This document shows positions 1 through 8,662 of a stretch of DNA of 64,000 nucleotides, one piece after another. The stretch lies in contig CBDAOU010000001.1 of assembly GCA_965198185.1 (NCBI GenBank), forward strand, positions 930,001-994,000. The letters run 5' to 3'. Source of the stretch: JAJECS01 sp965198185. GTDB taxonomy: Bacteria; Chloroflexota; UBA11872. A program made the position numbers and the translations under genes. How positions within the stretch are numbered: position 1 is the stretch's first letter; every line of letters starts with the position of its first letter. The notes below the pieces were generated by a model. The model made no database searches, was not told the origin of the DNA, and saw only the letters and a list, made by a program, of their open reading frames with translations.

Positions 1-1
1 T

Positions 2-178
2 CGCAATGTCTGGGAGTCGTTGGTCGTGAGCGGTACGCCACCGGCCGGCCCGGTTCTCCTGGTTGACGATATCGTGGACTCCGGCTGGACCATGACCGTG
101 GCGGCGTACAAGCTCCGCTCGAGCGGGAGCGGCGAGGTCTTCCCGTTAGCGCTCAGCCTCGCGGGCGGCGGCGCGTGA
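2..178 (+). CDS. RecQ-like helicase/phosphoribosyltransferase, C-terminal fragment (PsyrT/RqlH-like)
   Basis: Only the last 58 codons lie in the window. They contain the PRPP-binding loop of type I phosphoribosyltransferases (VLLVDDIVDSGWTMT) followed by a short alpha/beta tail ending at TGA 176-178. This PRPP loop is characteristic of the C-terminal domain carried by RecQ-like helicases of the PsyrT/RqlH type, and the next gene is the DprA-like partner expected in that two-gene system. The helicase part is outside the window, so its presence is inferred from the neighbour and the loop sequence. The stop overlaps the GTG of the next gene by three bases, which implies translational coupling. 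Confidence 0.7.
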   Translation, partial: RNVWESLVVSGTPPAGPVLLVDDIVDSGWTMTVAAYKLRSSGSGEVFPLALSLAGGGA

Positions 179-1179
179 TCGCCGAAGTCTCGGCCAATAC
201 CCAGGCCATTCTCCTGTTGACGGCGCCCCTGATGGTCGGTCGGCGGACGCCGCCGGCCGAGGTATTGCAGCCGCGCGAGTACAACAAGCTCGCCAAATTC
301 CTCCACGAGAACAGCCGGGAGCCAGCCGACTTGCTGAGCCCCGAGGCTTCCCAGCTACTGAACGATGACTGCGTGCGCGCCGATATCGACTCGGCCAGGC
401 TCAGCCGGCTCCTCGCCAGGGGTTTCTTGCTCAGCCAGGCAGTCGAGAATTGGCAGCAACGGGCGATCTGGGTGCTGAGCCGCGCCGACGACCAGTACCC
501 CCAACGGTTGAAGGCGCGACTGGGAGCGCATGCGCCGGCGATCATCTACGGCTGCGGCGACCCGGGCATTCTGGATACAGGCGGCTTCGCCGTCGTCGGC
601 TCTCGCCACGTCGACGACAAACTGCGGGACTACGCATTTGGGATTGGTGCGCTGGCTGCCGGTGCTGAATCAACGCTGATTTCCGGCGGGGCGCGCGGCA
701 TCGACCAGGCGGCCATGCGTGGCGCGATTGACGGCGGGGGGCAGGTCACCGGGATGTTGAGCCATGATCTCCAGCGGACGGCGCTCCAGCGGGAGCACCG
801 CGATTTGCTCATGGACGGGCGGCTGGTGCTGGTCTCGCCATACGACCCCGCCGCTGGCTTCAACGTCGGCAACGCCATGGGACGCAACAAGCTCATCTAC
901 GCGTTGGCCGACGCAGCGCTTGTCGTGAGTTCCGACCATGGGAAGGGCGGCACCTGGGCGGGCGCTGTCGAGCAGCTTGAGCGACTCAAGCTCGTGCCTG
1001 TCTATGTGCGTCCGGACCCGGCTGAGGGGCTGCAGGCGCTCATCCCTAAGGGCGCGCGCGTTTGGCCGGAGCCCCAAGCGCCGGAAGACTTTTGGGTGGC
1101 GCTGGCCGATAGCCACAACCGGGCGGAGACTGCATCCGGTCAACTCGAGTTCCCGCTTGAAGTCGGCAGCGACCGCTAA
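175..1179 (+). CDS. DprA/Smf-like nucleotide-binding protein (PsyrA/RqlI-like antitoxin)
   Basis: The 334-residue product has a DprA-type Rossmann domain: VVGSR at about 140-144 and SGGARGID at about 170-177, where DprA/LOG proteins bind nucleotides or DNA. The preceding 120 residues are helical and resemble the N-terminus of RqlI/PsyrA more than that of competence DprA, and there is no C-terminal winged helix. The GTG start lies inside the stop of the upstream helicase/phosphoribosyltransferase gene. In published PsyrTA and RqlHI pairs the DprA-like partner restrains the toxicity of the RecQ-like helicase, and the pair counts as a toxin-antitoxin or phage-defence module. That role is inferred here from architecture and gene order. 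A stand-alone DprA is less likely because of the overlap. Confidence 0.75.
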   Translation: MIAEVSANTQAILLLTAPLMVGRRTPPAEVLQPREYNKLAKFLHENSREPADLLSPEASQLLNDDCVRADIDSARLSRLLARGFLLSQAVENWQQRAIWVLSRADDQYPQRLKARLGAHAPAIIYGCGDPGILDTGGFAVVGSRHVDDKLRDYAFGIGALAAGAESTLISGGARGIDQAAMRGAIDGGGQVTGMLSHDLQRTALQREHRDLLMDGRLVLVSPYDPAAGFNVGNAMGRNKLIYALADAALVVSSDHGKGGTWAGAVEQLERLKLVPVYVRPDPAEGLQALIPKGARVWPEPQAPEDFWVALADSHNRAETASGQLEFPLEVGSDR

Positions 1180-1292
1180 GAGCCTCGCTTCCGCTCGCCC
1201 ATAGCCGACGGCGTGTAGCGACGGCCACCGAGGCGGCAGTGCCTTACGCTGGCGGGCCAGGCGGGCAGACGGGGTAAACGAGAGAGAGGGTC

Positions 1293-2519
1293 ATGGCGGC
1301 TGGACGGCGCTTAGGATTGCTGGTGGTGGCGGCGCTGGCCGCTGCCGTGGGCGGCGTGGCGCTGGCGGGGCGCGGTCGGCGGACCACGCTGGTCAACTGG
1401 TCGCTGACGCGGCGCCTGGCGCTGCGGCTGGCCGACGCGCAGGGCGAGCCGGCATCGTCGGCGGAGCTCACCGCCGCCTACACGGACCTGGTCGCACGCA
1501 GCTATGTCGCGGTGAGCGACTACACCCAGGCGCCCATTCCGCCAACCATGGACTCCGTGCAGGTGCTGCGGCGCGGCGACTGGATCAGCGCCAATCTGGC
1601 CAACTTCCGGCGCATCCTGCGGCCGGTCATCGAGGCCTACGACCAAGCCCAGACCGGCGGCGTGGGCGCGCGGGCGTTGGGCGCCGCCACGCAATACGGC
1701 GTCTCCACCCAGCTCGGAGTCCTGCTGGGGTTCCTGGGCCGTCGGGTCTTGGGCCAATACGACATTCCGCTGCTCGACCCCGAGCCCGGCCCCGCCGCGA
1801 TCTATTTCGTGGACTCAAATCTGCGCGCCGTGGCGGCCCGCGCCGGGGTTCCGGTCGACGACCTGCGCCTATGGGTCACGCTGCACGAGGTCACGCACGC
1901 CTTCCAGTTCCATGCCGGGAACCCGGCCTGGCTGCACGGATATATGTCCGGCCTGCTCCAGGACTATCTGGAAGACGCCGTGGCGACGCTTGGGCAGCAG
2001 GGCGAGTTGCGGGCGCGGCTGAGCGCGGCGGTACGGGAAATCCAGCGCGGCGGGCTGCGCCAATCGGGCTGGCTGCGCCTGGCGCTGTCGCCGCGGCAGG
2101 TGCGCACCATTGAGCAGATTCAGGCCCTGATGACCGTCGTGGAGGGCTACGGCAATCACGTCATGCACGCCACCGGCGCCCGCATGATTCCGGGCTACGC
2201 GCACCTGGCCCGGCGCATGCGGGCCCGCGAACGCTCGCAGGCCACCTGGGTGCGGCTGCTCACGCGGGCGCTCGGGCTCGACATGAAGCTGGAGCAATAC
2301 CGCATCGGCGAGGCGTTCGTGGACGAGGTGGTCAGCCGCCGCGGCATGGCTTCGCCAACCGGCTGTGGGAAGGGCCGGCGCTCCTCCCGACGCTGGCCGA
2401 GACGCAGGACCCGGCCGCCTGGATGGCTCGCGTGGAAGCGGCTAGCCCGACAGACGCGACCGCGTAACCGGCGGACACCGCCGCTGGACACCTTTGGCGG
2501 GCGACGTTCCGGCCGGTAG
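1293..2519 (+). CDS. Zincin_2-type zinc metalloprotease, frameshifted near the C-terminus
   Basis: The product begins with a membrane anchor or signal (about residues 7-26) and carries the zinc site HEVTHAFQF (His198, Glu199, His202), typical of the Zincin_2/DUF2342 family, sometimes labelled F420-biosynthesis-associated. The frame as read ends in an arginine-rich, unrelated tail of about 60 residues. From about 2345 the other frame encodes the expected family ending (FANRLWEGPALLPTLAE...) and stops at TAA 2465-2467. A single missing G near 2346-2350 would restore the normal protein. The upstream gap 1180-1292 holds nothing recognisable. Substrate unknown. The family call is firm; the indel may be a sequencing error. 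Confidence 0.75.
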   Translation: MAAGRRLGLLVVAALAAAVGGVALAGRGRRTTLVNWSLTRRLALRLADAQGEPASSAELTAAYTDLVARSYVAVSDYTQAPIPPTMDSVQVLRRGDWISANLANFRRILRPVIEAYDQAQTGGVGARALGAATQYGVSTQLGVLLGFLGRRVLGQYDIPLLDPEPGPAAIYFVDSNLRAVAARAGVPVDDLRLWVTLHEVTHAFQFHAGNPAWLHGYMSGLLQDYLEDAVATLGQQGELRARLSAAVREIQRGGLRQSGWLRLALSPRQVRTIEQIQALMTVVEGYGNHVMHATGARMIPGYAHLARRMRARERSQATWVRLLTRALGLDMKLEQYRIGEAFVDEVVSRRGMASPTGCGKGRRSSRRWPRRRTRPPGWLAWKRLARQTRPRNRRTPPLDTFGGRRSGR

Positions 2520-2616
2520 ACTTCCCGCACCCGGTCAATCAACCATCCCGGGTCGGCCCAATCTGGCAAAATCTGCCAAACAGCAGCGGCCGATGGCGCG
2601 CCTGGAGGCTTGTGCA

Positions 2617-4401
2617 ATGGCAGTCACGCATTCGATCGACACGCCTGGGCGCGTCATTCCCATCCGCGAGGAAGAATTCGAGGACTTCGACACCGAGTCG
2701 ACGGCCTACCTGCGCCAGCAGCGTGATCCGGACTTGTTCACCGGCTTTCGGTTGAAGCAGGGGGTCTACGGACAGCGTCAGGCGGACGTCCAGATGATCC
2801 GCGTCAAGCTGCCGTTTGGCGGGGTCTCCTCCGACCAGCTCGACGCCTTTGCCGAAGTGGCGGAGCGGTTCGCCCCGCTGAAGAGAGGCCACATCACCAC
2901 GCGGGAAAACATCCAGTATCACCACGTGCCGCTGCCGTTGGCGGCCATGGCGATTCGCGTGCTGGGCGACGCCGGCCTGTCGAGCCGCGAGGCCTGCGGC
3001 AACACCGTGCGCAACGTGACCGGCGACCCGTGGGGCGGCATCTGCAACGACGAGGACTTCGACGCCACGCCCTACGCCGGCGCCTTCGTGCGCTACTTCG
3101 TGCGGCACCCGCTGACGCAGCTCCTGCCGCGAAAATTCAAGGTGGCCTTCACCGGGTCCGAGACCGACCGCGTCGTCACCGACATTCACGACCTGGGCTT
3201 CATTTCGCAGATCCGGCACGAAAACGGCCAGGAGGTGCGCGGCTTTCGGATGGTGACCGGGGGCGGGCTTTCGATCATGGCCAAGCGCGCGTTCGTGCTG
3301 TACGACTTCGTGCCGCTGACGGAATACCTGCGCATCTCGGAAGCCGTGCTGCGCATCTTCGAGCGCTCCGATGACCTGCGCCGCAACCGCGCCAAGGCCC
3401 GCATCAAGTTCCTGGTCCATCGCGTGGGCATCGAAGCCTTCCGGGAGATGGTCGAGGAGGAACTGAAGGGCGAGTGGGCGAATCGCACGTATCCGCTCGA
3501 CGATCTGGTGTACCTGGACGACGAGGCCGCCGTCGCGCCGGCGCTGACGGGCGACGCGCCGACCATTGCCGAGGCCGACCGCGACATGTTCGAGCGCTTC
3601 ATGCGCTCAAACGTGCAGTCGCAGTGCCAGGAGGGCTACGCCGCCGTCGAGGTCAAGGTCACCCGCGGCGATCTGTCGCCGGAGCAGTTCCGCGGCCTGG
3701 CGACCCTGCTGCGTACCTACGGGTCCGGGCGCGCGCGGACAACGCCGTGGCAGAACATCGTGCTGCGCTGGATTCCGCAGAACCGCGTGTACGACGTGTG
3801 GCGCGAGCTCTACGCGCTGGACCTAGGCAACCCCGGCGCGCTCGAGATCACCGACGTCGTGAGCTGCCCCGGCACCGACAGCTGCAAGCTGGGCATCACC
3901 TCGTCAATGGGCCTCAGCCGCGCCGTGCAGGGCAAGATCGAGGAGATGAACATCCAGGACCCGCTCACGCGCCAGATTCTGGTCAACATGAGCGGCTGCC
4001 CCAACTCCTGCGGCATGCACCACGTGGGCAACATCGGCTTCCACGGCGCGGCGATCAAGAGCGGCGGCCGGCAGGTGCCCGCCTATCACGTCTTCGTCGG
4101 GGGCAACCGGCGCGCCGGCGAGCCCATGAAACTCGGCACGCTGTTGCGCACGCGGCTCCCGGCCAAGCGCGTCCCGCTGGCCGTGGAGCGCTTGATCCTG
4201 GACTACGAAGACAACCGCGAGGAGGACGACGAGCCGTTCAACGACTACGTCGACCGCCTGGGCAAGCTGTACTTCAACGCGCTGCTCAAGGACCTTTCGC
4301 TGCCGCCCGAGTTCACCGACGAGAACCGGGAGCACTTCGTGGACTGGGACCGCGACCGCCTCTACGTGCTGGAACGCGGCGAAGGCGAGTGCGCCGTCTA
4401 G
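2617..4401 (+). CDS. siroheme/[4Fe-4S] sulfite (or nitrite) reductase
   Basis: This 594-residue protein reduces sulfite to sulfide (or nitrite to ammonia) with six electrons, usually from ferredoxin. The coupled siroheme-[4Fe-4S] ligands are all present: Cys417 and Cys423 (C-x5-C), Cys461 and Cys465 (C-x3-C). The repeated ferrite-reductase half-domains are recognisable (VKLPFGGVSSDQL, TTRENIQYHH, GNTVRNVTGDP). The frame is open further upstream, but ATG 2617 is preceded by GGAGG at 2604-2608 with an 8-base spacer, so that start was chosen. Genes for APS reductase, ATP sulfurylase and siroheme synthesis follow on the same strand, favouring sulfite as substrate. Sequence alone does not exclude nitrite. 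Confidence 0.85.
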   Translation: MAVTHSIDTPGRVIPIREEEFEDFDTESTAYLRQQRDPDLFTGFRLKQGVYGQRQADVQMIRVKLPFGGVSSDQLDAFAEVAERFAPLKRGHITTRENIQYHHVPLPLAAMAIRVLGDAGLSSREACGNTVRNVTGDPWGGICNDEDFDATPYAGAFVRYFVRHPLTQLLPRKFKVAFTGSETDRVVTDIHDLGFISQIRHENGQEVRGFRMVTGGGLSIMAKRAFVLYDFVPLTEYLRISEAVLRIFERSDDLRRNRAKARIKFLVHRVGIEAFREMVEEELKGEWANRTYPLDDLVYLDDEAAVAPALTGDAPTIAEADRDMFERFMRSNVQSQCQEGYAAVEVKVTRGDLSPEQFRGLATLLRTYGSGRARTTPWQNIVLRWIPQNRVYDVWRELYALDLGNPGALEITDVVSCPGTDSCKLGITSSMGLSRAVQGKIEEMNIQDPLTRQILVNMSGCPNSCGMHHVGNIGFHGAAIKSGGRQVPAYHVFVGGNRRAGEPMKLGTLLRTRLPAKRVPLAVERLILDYEDNREEDDEPFNDYVDRLGKLYFNALLKDLSLPPEFTDENREHFVDWDRDRLYVLERGEGECAV

Positions 4402-4481
4402 GACGGCCCCCCGCCCCTAGTTCAGACAAGATCTGGGGTCGGTTCGGAGTGACGCTCTGGTACGGTGCGGGCGATAGATTC

Positions 4482-4509
4482 TTGATAAAGCCGATCAACT
4501 TTGTACACT
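4482..4509 (+). promoter_or_regulatory. candidate sigma-70 promoter of the cysH-cysC-sat operon
   Basis: TTGATA (4482-4487), a 16-base spacer and TACACT (4504-4509) form a good -35/-10 pair. Transcription would begin around 4516, leaving a short leader before the cysH ATG at 4540. It lies in the only sizeable non-coding gap (4402-4539) between the reductase and cysH. If used, the TTG at 4501 cannot be the cysH start. Confidence 0.5.
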
Positions 4510-4539
4510 TGCCCGCCCGTGGAGATCGAGACCCGAGTT

Positions 4540-5295
4540 ATGGCGGTGGCCACCCGCGCCGTGGCAGAAGTCGTCCTGCCGGACGCACAGCCGACGGTCG
4601 AGCCCGGCGAAATCGAGGCTGCGGCGCTGCGTCTTGAGACGGCGGCGCCCGAGGACATCCTTCGCTGGACGGTCGAGCGATTCGGTCCCGACGTGGCGGT
4701 CTCGTGCTCGTTCGGCGGGCCGAGCGGGATCGTGCTGGTGGACATGCTCGCTCGCCTGGCGCTGCTCGACCAGGTCGACGTGTACGTCGTCGATACGGGG
4801 CTGCTCTTCGACGAGACCCACGCGCTGCGCGCCGAGGTCGAGCGCCGCTACGGCTTCACCGCCACGGTCTTCGCGCCGGCCCTGAGCCTGGAGGAGCAAG
4901 CGGCGGCCTACGGCGACGCCCTGTGGACGCGCGACCCCAACGCCTGCTGCGGCATGCGCCGCGTGGCGCCCAATCGAGAGGCGCTCAGCAGGCGGAGCGC
5001 CTGGGTCGCCGGACTGCGGCGCGATCAGTCGCCCACTCGGGCGAACACGCCGGTGGTGGCCTGGAACGACCGTCACAATCTCGTCAAGGTCGCGCCGCTG
5101 GCGACCTGGACCGAAGCCATGGTGTGGGACTACGTCCGCCGCTACGACATACCCGTCAACGCCCTGCACGCCCAGGGCTACCCCAGCCTCGGCTGCACCG
5201 TATGCACCACCCCGGCCCGCGATGGCGAGGACCTGCGAGCCGGACGCTGGCGCGGTGCCGACAAGACCGAGTGCGGTCTGCACTGGCAGATCTGA
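4540..5295 (+). CDS. cysH: adenylyl-sulfate (APS) reductase, [4Fe-4S] type
   Basis: The PAPS/APS reductase-type P-loop fold is visible in VSCSFGGPSG (about 54-63) and VDTGLLFDETH (about 84-94). The protein has the cysteine pattern of iron-sulfur APS reductases: adjacent Cys136-Cys137 and Cys219-x2-Cys222, plus the catalytic C-terminal Cys245 in ECGLH. This indicates reduction of APS rather than PAPS to sulfite, using thioredoxin. The start is taken as ATG 4540 (251 residues), because the in-frame TTG at 4501 overlaps the likely -10 box. It heads an operon with cysC and sat and lies downstream of the sulfite reductase. Confidence 0.9.
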   Translation: MAVATRAVAEVVLPDAQPTVEPGEIEAAALRLETAAPEDILRWTVERFGPDVAVSCSFGGPSGIVLVDMLARLALLDQVDVYVVDTGLLFDETHALRAEVERRYGFTATVFAPALSLEEQAAAYGDALWTRDPNACCGMRRVAPNREALSRRSAWVAGLRRDQSPTRANTPVVAWNDRHNLVKVAPLATWTEAMVWDYVRRYDIPVNALHAQGYPSLGCTVCTTPARDGEDLRAGRWRGADKTECGLHWQI

Positions 5296-5343
5296 CGCAC
5301 CGCCGCCGCGACACGCCGCCAACATGAAAGGACCCAACACCCC

Positions 5344-5919
5344 ATGAATCATGACGGGGTCACCATTTGGTTCACCGGCCTCTCGGGCGCCGGCAAGACC
5401 ACCCTGGCCAACCTGCTGGCGCCGGAGCTAGAAGCCCGCGGGCATAGCGTCGAGAAGCTCGACGGCGACGTGATTCGCACCCACCTGAGCAAGGGGCTGG
5501 GATTCTCCAAGGAGGATCGCGACACCAACATCCGGCGCATCGGTTGGGTGTCGGCCATGGGGACTCGACTGGGCGGCACCATGATCGTCTCGGCCATCTC
5601 GCCGTACCGCGACGTGCGCCGCGAGGTTCGCGCCATGACACCCGCGTTCTTCGAGGTCTACGTCCAATGCCCGCTCGATGAGCTGGTGCGGCGCGATCCC
5701 AAGGGCCTCTACCGGAAGGCGTTGGCGGGCGAGATTGACAACTTCACCGGCGTCTCGGATCCCTACGAGGAGCCGGAGCATCCGGAGGTGGCGGTGAACA
5801 CCGCCGCCGAAACGCCGCAGGCGTCATTGGAGAAGATTCTTGCCGCGCTGGAGCGGCACGGATACCTCGCCGGCAGCCTTGAGCCGCTGGTGCCCGCAGC
5901 CGCCGGGGCCGTCCGATGA
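5344..5919 (+). CDS. cysC: adenylyl-sulfate kinase
   Basis: APS kinase phosphorylates APS to PAPS. The 191-residue protein begins with the Walker A motif GLSGAGKTT and continues with LDGDVIRTHL and GFSKEDRDTNIRR, both diagnostic for CysC. Length matches stand-alone bacterial APS kinases. AAAGGA (5327-5332) lies 11 bases before the ATG. The stop overlaps the start of sat by four bases (ATGA). Because the neighbouring reductase looks APS-specific, PAPS made here may mainly feed sulfotransferases; that division of labour is inference. Confidence 0.92.
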   Translation: MNHDGVTIWFTGLSGAGKTTLANLLAPELEARGHSVEKLDGDVIRTHLSKGLGFSKEDRDTNIRRIGWVSAMGTRLGGTMIVSAISPYRDVRREVRAMTPAFFEVYVQCPLDELVRRDPKGLYRKALAGEIDNFTGVSDPYEEPEHPEVAVNTAAETPQASLEKILAALERHGYLAGSLEPLVPAAAGAVR

Positions 5920-7001
5920 ACGCGGTTGCCGCACCCCCGGCCTTGCGCCTGGGTGAACGTCAACTGGGCGACGTCGAGATGCTGCGGGTTGGTGGCTACG
6001 CCCCGCTAACCGGCTTCATGACGCGCGCCGACTACACGCGCGTGGTCGAGGAGATGCACTTAGCCGACGGCGCCCCGTGGTCCATGCCGATCACCTTGGC
6101 GGTCGATGACCAAACGGCGGCGACCGTTGCCGAAGGCGACGACCTGGCGCTGCTCGACCAGTCCGACCGCGTGGTGGGGCATCTCGAAGTGCGCGAGAAG
6201 TTTGGCTACGACAAACGGCGCGAGGCCCAGCAGGTCTACCGCACCACGGACGAGGCCCACCCCGGCGTCGCGGCGCTATGCGCGCAAGGCGACGTCTTGC
6301 TGGGCGGTCCGGTGCACCATGCCGCCGCTGGTCCCGCGGGTCCGTTTCCCGACTACCGGCTGACGCCGGCCCAGCTGAAGACCGAGTTCGCCGCGCGCGG
6401 CTGGCGCTCCGTCGTCGGGTTTCAAACGCGCAATCCGGTCCACCGCGCGCACGAATACATCCAGAAGGCGGCGCTGGAAACCGTGGACGGGCTTCTGCTC
6501 CACCCGCTCGTCGGCGAAACCAAGGGCGACGACGTGCCGGCGGACGTCCGCATGCGCTGCTATCACGTGCTACTCGAGAAGTACTACCCTCGCGATCGCA
6601 CCATCCTGGCCGTGCTGCCGGCGGCAATGCGCTATGCCGGCCCGCGCGAGGCGGTCTTCCACGCGCTCATGCGCCGCAACTACGGCTGCACCCACTTCAT
6701 CGTGGGCCGCGACCACGCCGGCGTCGGCAACTACTACGGCAGCTACGATGCCCAACACATCTTCGCGGAATTCGGCCCCGATGAGCTTGGCATCACGCCG
6801 CTGTTCTTCGAGCATGCTTTCTGGTGCCGCGCGTGCAACGGCATGGCCACCACCAAAACATGTCCCCACGAGCCATCCACACGCACGTTCCTCAGCGGCA
6901 CCGCCGTTCGGGACCTGCTGCGAGCGAATCAGGCGTTGCCGGTGGAGTTCACTCGCCCCGAGGTGGCGCGTGAACTCGTGGCGGCCTACCAGCGCGACTA
7001 G
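5916..7001 (+). CDS. sat: sulfate adenylyltransferase (ATP sulfurylase)
   Basis: The enzyme activates sulfate with ATP to give APS and pyrophosphate. Active-site motifs of the single-subunit Sat family are present: QTRNPVHRAHE (about 169-179) and GRDHAGVGNYYGSYDAQ further on, plus the zinc-binding CRACNGMATTKTC segment near residue 306. At 361 residues it is somewhat short, because the N-terminal PUA-like region starts almost directly at LGERQLGDVEML and lacks the first 20-30 residues common in homologs. The ATG overlaps the cysC stop, so the start is well defined by coupling. It supplies APS to both CysH and CysC. Confidence 0.92.
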   Translation: MNAVAAPPALRLGERQLGDVEMLRVGGYAPLTGFMTRADYTRVVEEMHLADGAPWSMPITLAVDDQTAATVAEGDDLALLDQSDRVVGHLEVREKFGYDKRREAQQVYRTTDEAHPGVAALCAQGDVLLGGPVHHAAAGPAGPFPDYRLTPAQLKTEFAARGWRSVVGFQTRNPVHRAHEYIQKAALETVDGLLLHPLVGETKGDDVPADVRMRCYHVLLEKYYPRDRTILAVLPAAMRYAGPREAVFHALMRRNYGCTHFIVGRDHAGVGNYYGSYDAQHIFAEFGPDELGITPLFFEHAFWCRACNGMATTKTCPHEPSTRTFLSGTAVRDLLRANQALPVEFTRPEVARELVAAYQRD

Positions 7002-7010
7002 CGGGACGCC

Positions 7011-7919
7011 GTGAGTCGCGCGGCGCCCCAGGTGCTGCGCGTGGCCACGCGGAGGACGCCGCTGGCGCGTGCCCAAACCGCCCTTGTCGTCGAAGCGCTG
7101 CAGCGCACCCATCCCCGACTGCGTTGCGAGGCGGTGGTCGTGCGCACCACCGGCGACGCCGACGCCACGCGCCCGATCACGGCCCTCGGCGAGCGCGGCG
7201 TATTCACCAAGGCCCTGCAAGACGCCCTGCTTGAGGGGCGCGCGGATGCGGCCGTGCACAGCTACAAGGACATGCCCACCGAGCCGGTGCCCGGCCTGAC
7301 GATCGCGGCCGTGCCGCTGCGCGGGGACCCGCGCGAGGCGCTCGTGGCCGGTCCCGTGCGCTCGCTGAATGACCTCGAACCCGGCGCGACCATCGGCACA
7401 GGCAGCCCCCGACGCGGCGCACAGGCGCTGCGGCAGCGCCCCGACTTGAAGATCGTGCCGCTGCGCGGCAGCGTGGGGTCACGCGTCGCCGCCCAGCAGG
7501 AGGGACGCATTCACGGAACGATCATGGCCGTTGCCGGATTGCAGCGCGCTGGACTGGACGCGGCCATCTCCGCCGTGCTCGAGCCGCCGGACTTCCTGCC
7601 GGCGCCCGCCCAGGCGGCGCTGGCCGTCGAGGCGCCGCTGGACCGTCCGGACGTGCTGGAAGCCGTCGCGCCGCTCGACAATCCGGCGGCCCGAGCCGCC
7701 ACCACCGCCGAGCGGACGTTCCTGCACGACCTTCAGGGCGGCTGCTCGCTGCCGGCGGCGGCGCTGGCCACCGTGAGCCAGGGCGAGCTCGTGCTCGATA
7801 CCGCTGTCTACGTTGAAGACGGCGGCGTGGTGCGCACCCACCGGCGCGGTCCCGTCGCCGAGGCGGCGGCGCTCGGCCGCGAGGCGGCGGCCGAGACCGT
7901 CGCCCGAGGCGTCGCATGA
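7011..7919 (+). CDS. hemC: hydroxymethylbilane synthase (porphobilinogen deaminase)
   Basis: The product polymerises four porphobilinogens into hydroxymethylbilane. Family hallmarks are the N-terminal LRVATRRTPLARAQ, HSYKDMPTE (about 83-91), GTGSPRRGAQ (about 129-138) and the dipyrromethane-cofactor cysteine Cys245 in LQGGCSLP. Length (302) is normal. It begins with GTG nine bases after sat and overlaps cobA at its end (ATGA), tying the tetrapyrrole genes to the sulfate operon. No strong ribosome binding site is visible before the GTG, so coupling to sat translation is plausible. Confidence 0.93.
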   Translation: MSRAAPQVLRVATRRTPLARAQTALVVEALQRTHPRLRCEAVVVRTTGDADATRPITALGERGVFTKALQDALLEGRADAAVHSYKDMPTEPVPGLTIAAVPLRGDPREALVAGPVRSLNDLEPGATIGTGSPRRGAQALRQRPDLKIVPLRGSVGSRVAAQQEGRIHGTIMAVAGLQRAGLDAAISAVLEPPDFLPAPAQAALAVEAPLDRPDVLEAVAPLDNPAARAATTAERTFLHDLQGGCSLPAAALATVSQGELVLDTAVYVEDGGVVRTHRRGPVAEAAALGREAAAETVARGVA

Positions 7920-8662
7920 CCGCCCAGCCCGGCACCGTGCATCTGGTGGGAGCCGGTCCCGGCGATCCGGGCCTCATCACCGTGCGCGGCCGGCAGATTC
8001 TGCAGAGCGCCGACGTCGTGGTGTACGACCGCCTCGTCGCTCCCGAATTGCTCGAGTCCGTCAGGCCCGACGCGGAGCGCGTGCCTGCCGGCAAGGCCCC
8101 GGGCGGGCGCGGGCCAGCCCAAGCCCAGATCAACGCGCAGATCATCGAGCATGCGCGCGCCGGGCGGTCCGTCTGCCGCCTCAAGGGCGGCGACCCGTTC
8201 GTGTTCGGCCGCGGCGCCGAAGAGATTGCGGAGGTGGCGGCGGCCGGGATTCCGTGGGACGTCGTACCGGGCGTGACCTCGGCCGTGGCCGCGCCCGCCG
8301 CCGCCGGCATTCCGCTGACGCATCGCGACTGGGCCTCGACCGCGACGCTGGTGACAGGCCATGAGGGTGAGGGCAAGGACGGCGCACCGGTCGACTGGGC
8401 CGCGGTCGCCGCCACCGGCGGCACCATCGTGATCCTGATGGGTGTCGCCACTCTGGCTACGACGAGTGCCCGGCTGATCGCCGAGGGACGCGCACCCACC
8501 GAGCCGGTGGCCGTGATCGAATGGGCCACCTGGCCCGATCAACGCATCACGGTCGGCACGCTGGCCGACATCGCCGACACCGCCGAGCGACTGGCAGTGC
8601 GCAATCCGGCGGTGGTCGTCGTGGGTCCGGTGGTTCGGGCGCTGCCGGGCGGCTCGAAGTGA
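7916..8662 (+). CDS. cobA: uroporphyrinogen-III C-methyltransferase
   Basis: The SAM-dependent enzyme makes precorrin-2, the branch point to siroheme and cobalamin. Signature motifs are VHLVGAGPGDPGLIT near the N-terminus and CRLKGGDPFVFGRGAEE near residue 85, followed by VVPGVTSAVAAPA. It is the single-domain type (248 residues) with no CysG-type dehydrogenase/ferrochelatase fused, so those steps must be encoded elsewhere. The start overlaps hemC by four bases and the stop overlaps the hemD GTG. In this context it feeds siroheme to the sulfite reductase encoded upstream. Confidence 0.92.
   Translation: MTAQPGTVHLVGAGPGDPGLITVRGRQILQSADVVVYDRLVAPELLESVRPDAERVPAGKAPGGRGPAQAQINAQIIEHARAGRSVCRLKGGDPFVFGRGAEEIAEVAAAGIPWDVVPGVTSAVAAPAAAGIPLTHRDWASTATLVTGHEGEGKDGAPVDWAAVAATGGTIVILMGVATLATTSARLIAEGRAPTEPVAVIEWATWPDQRITVGTLADIADTAERLAVRNPAVVVVGPVVRALPGGSK

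Noticed and set aside
4501..4539. TTG 4501 as the cysH start
   Set aside because: It lies on the probable -10 region, and ATG 4540 gives the expected N-terminus.
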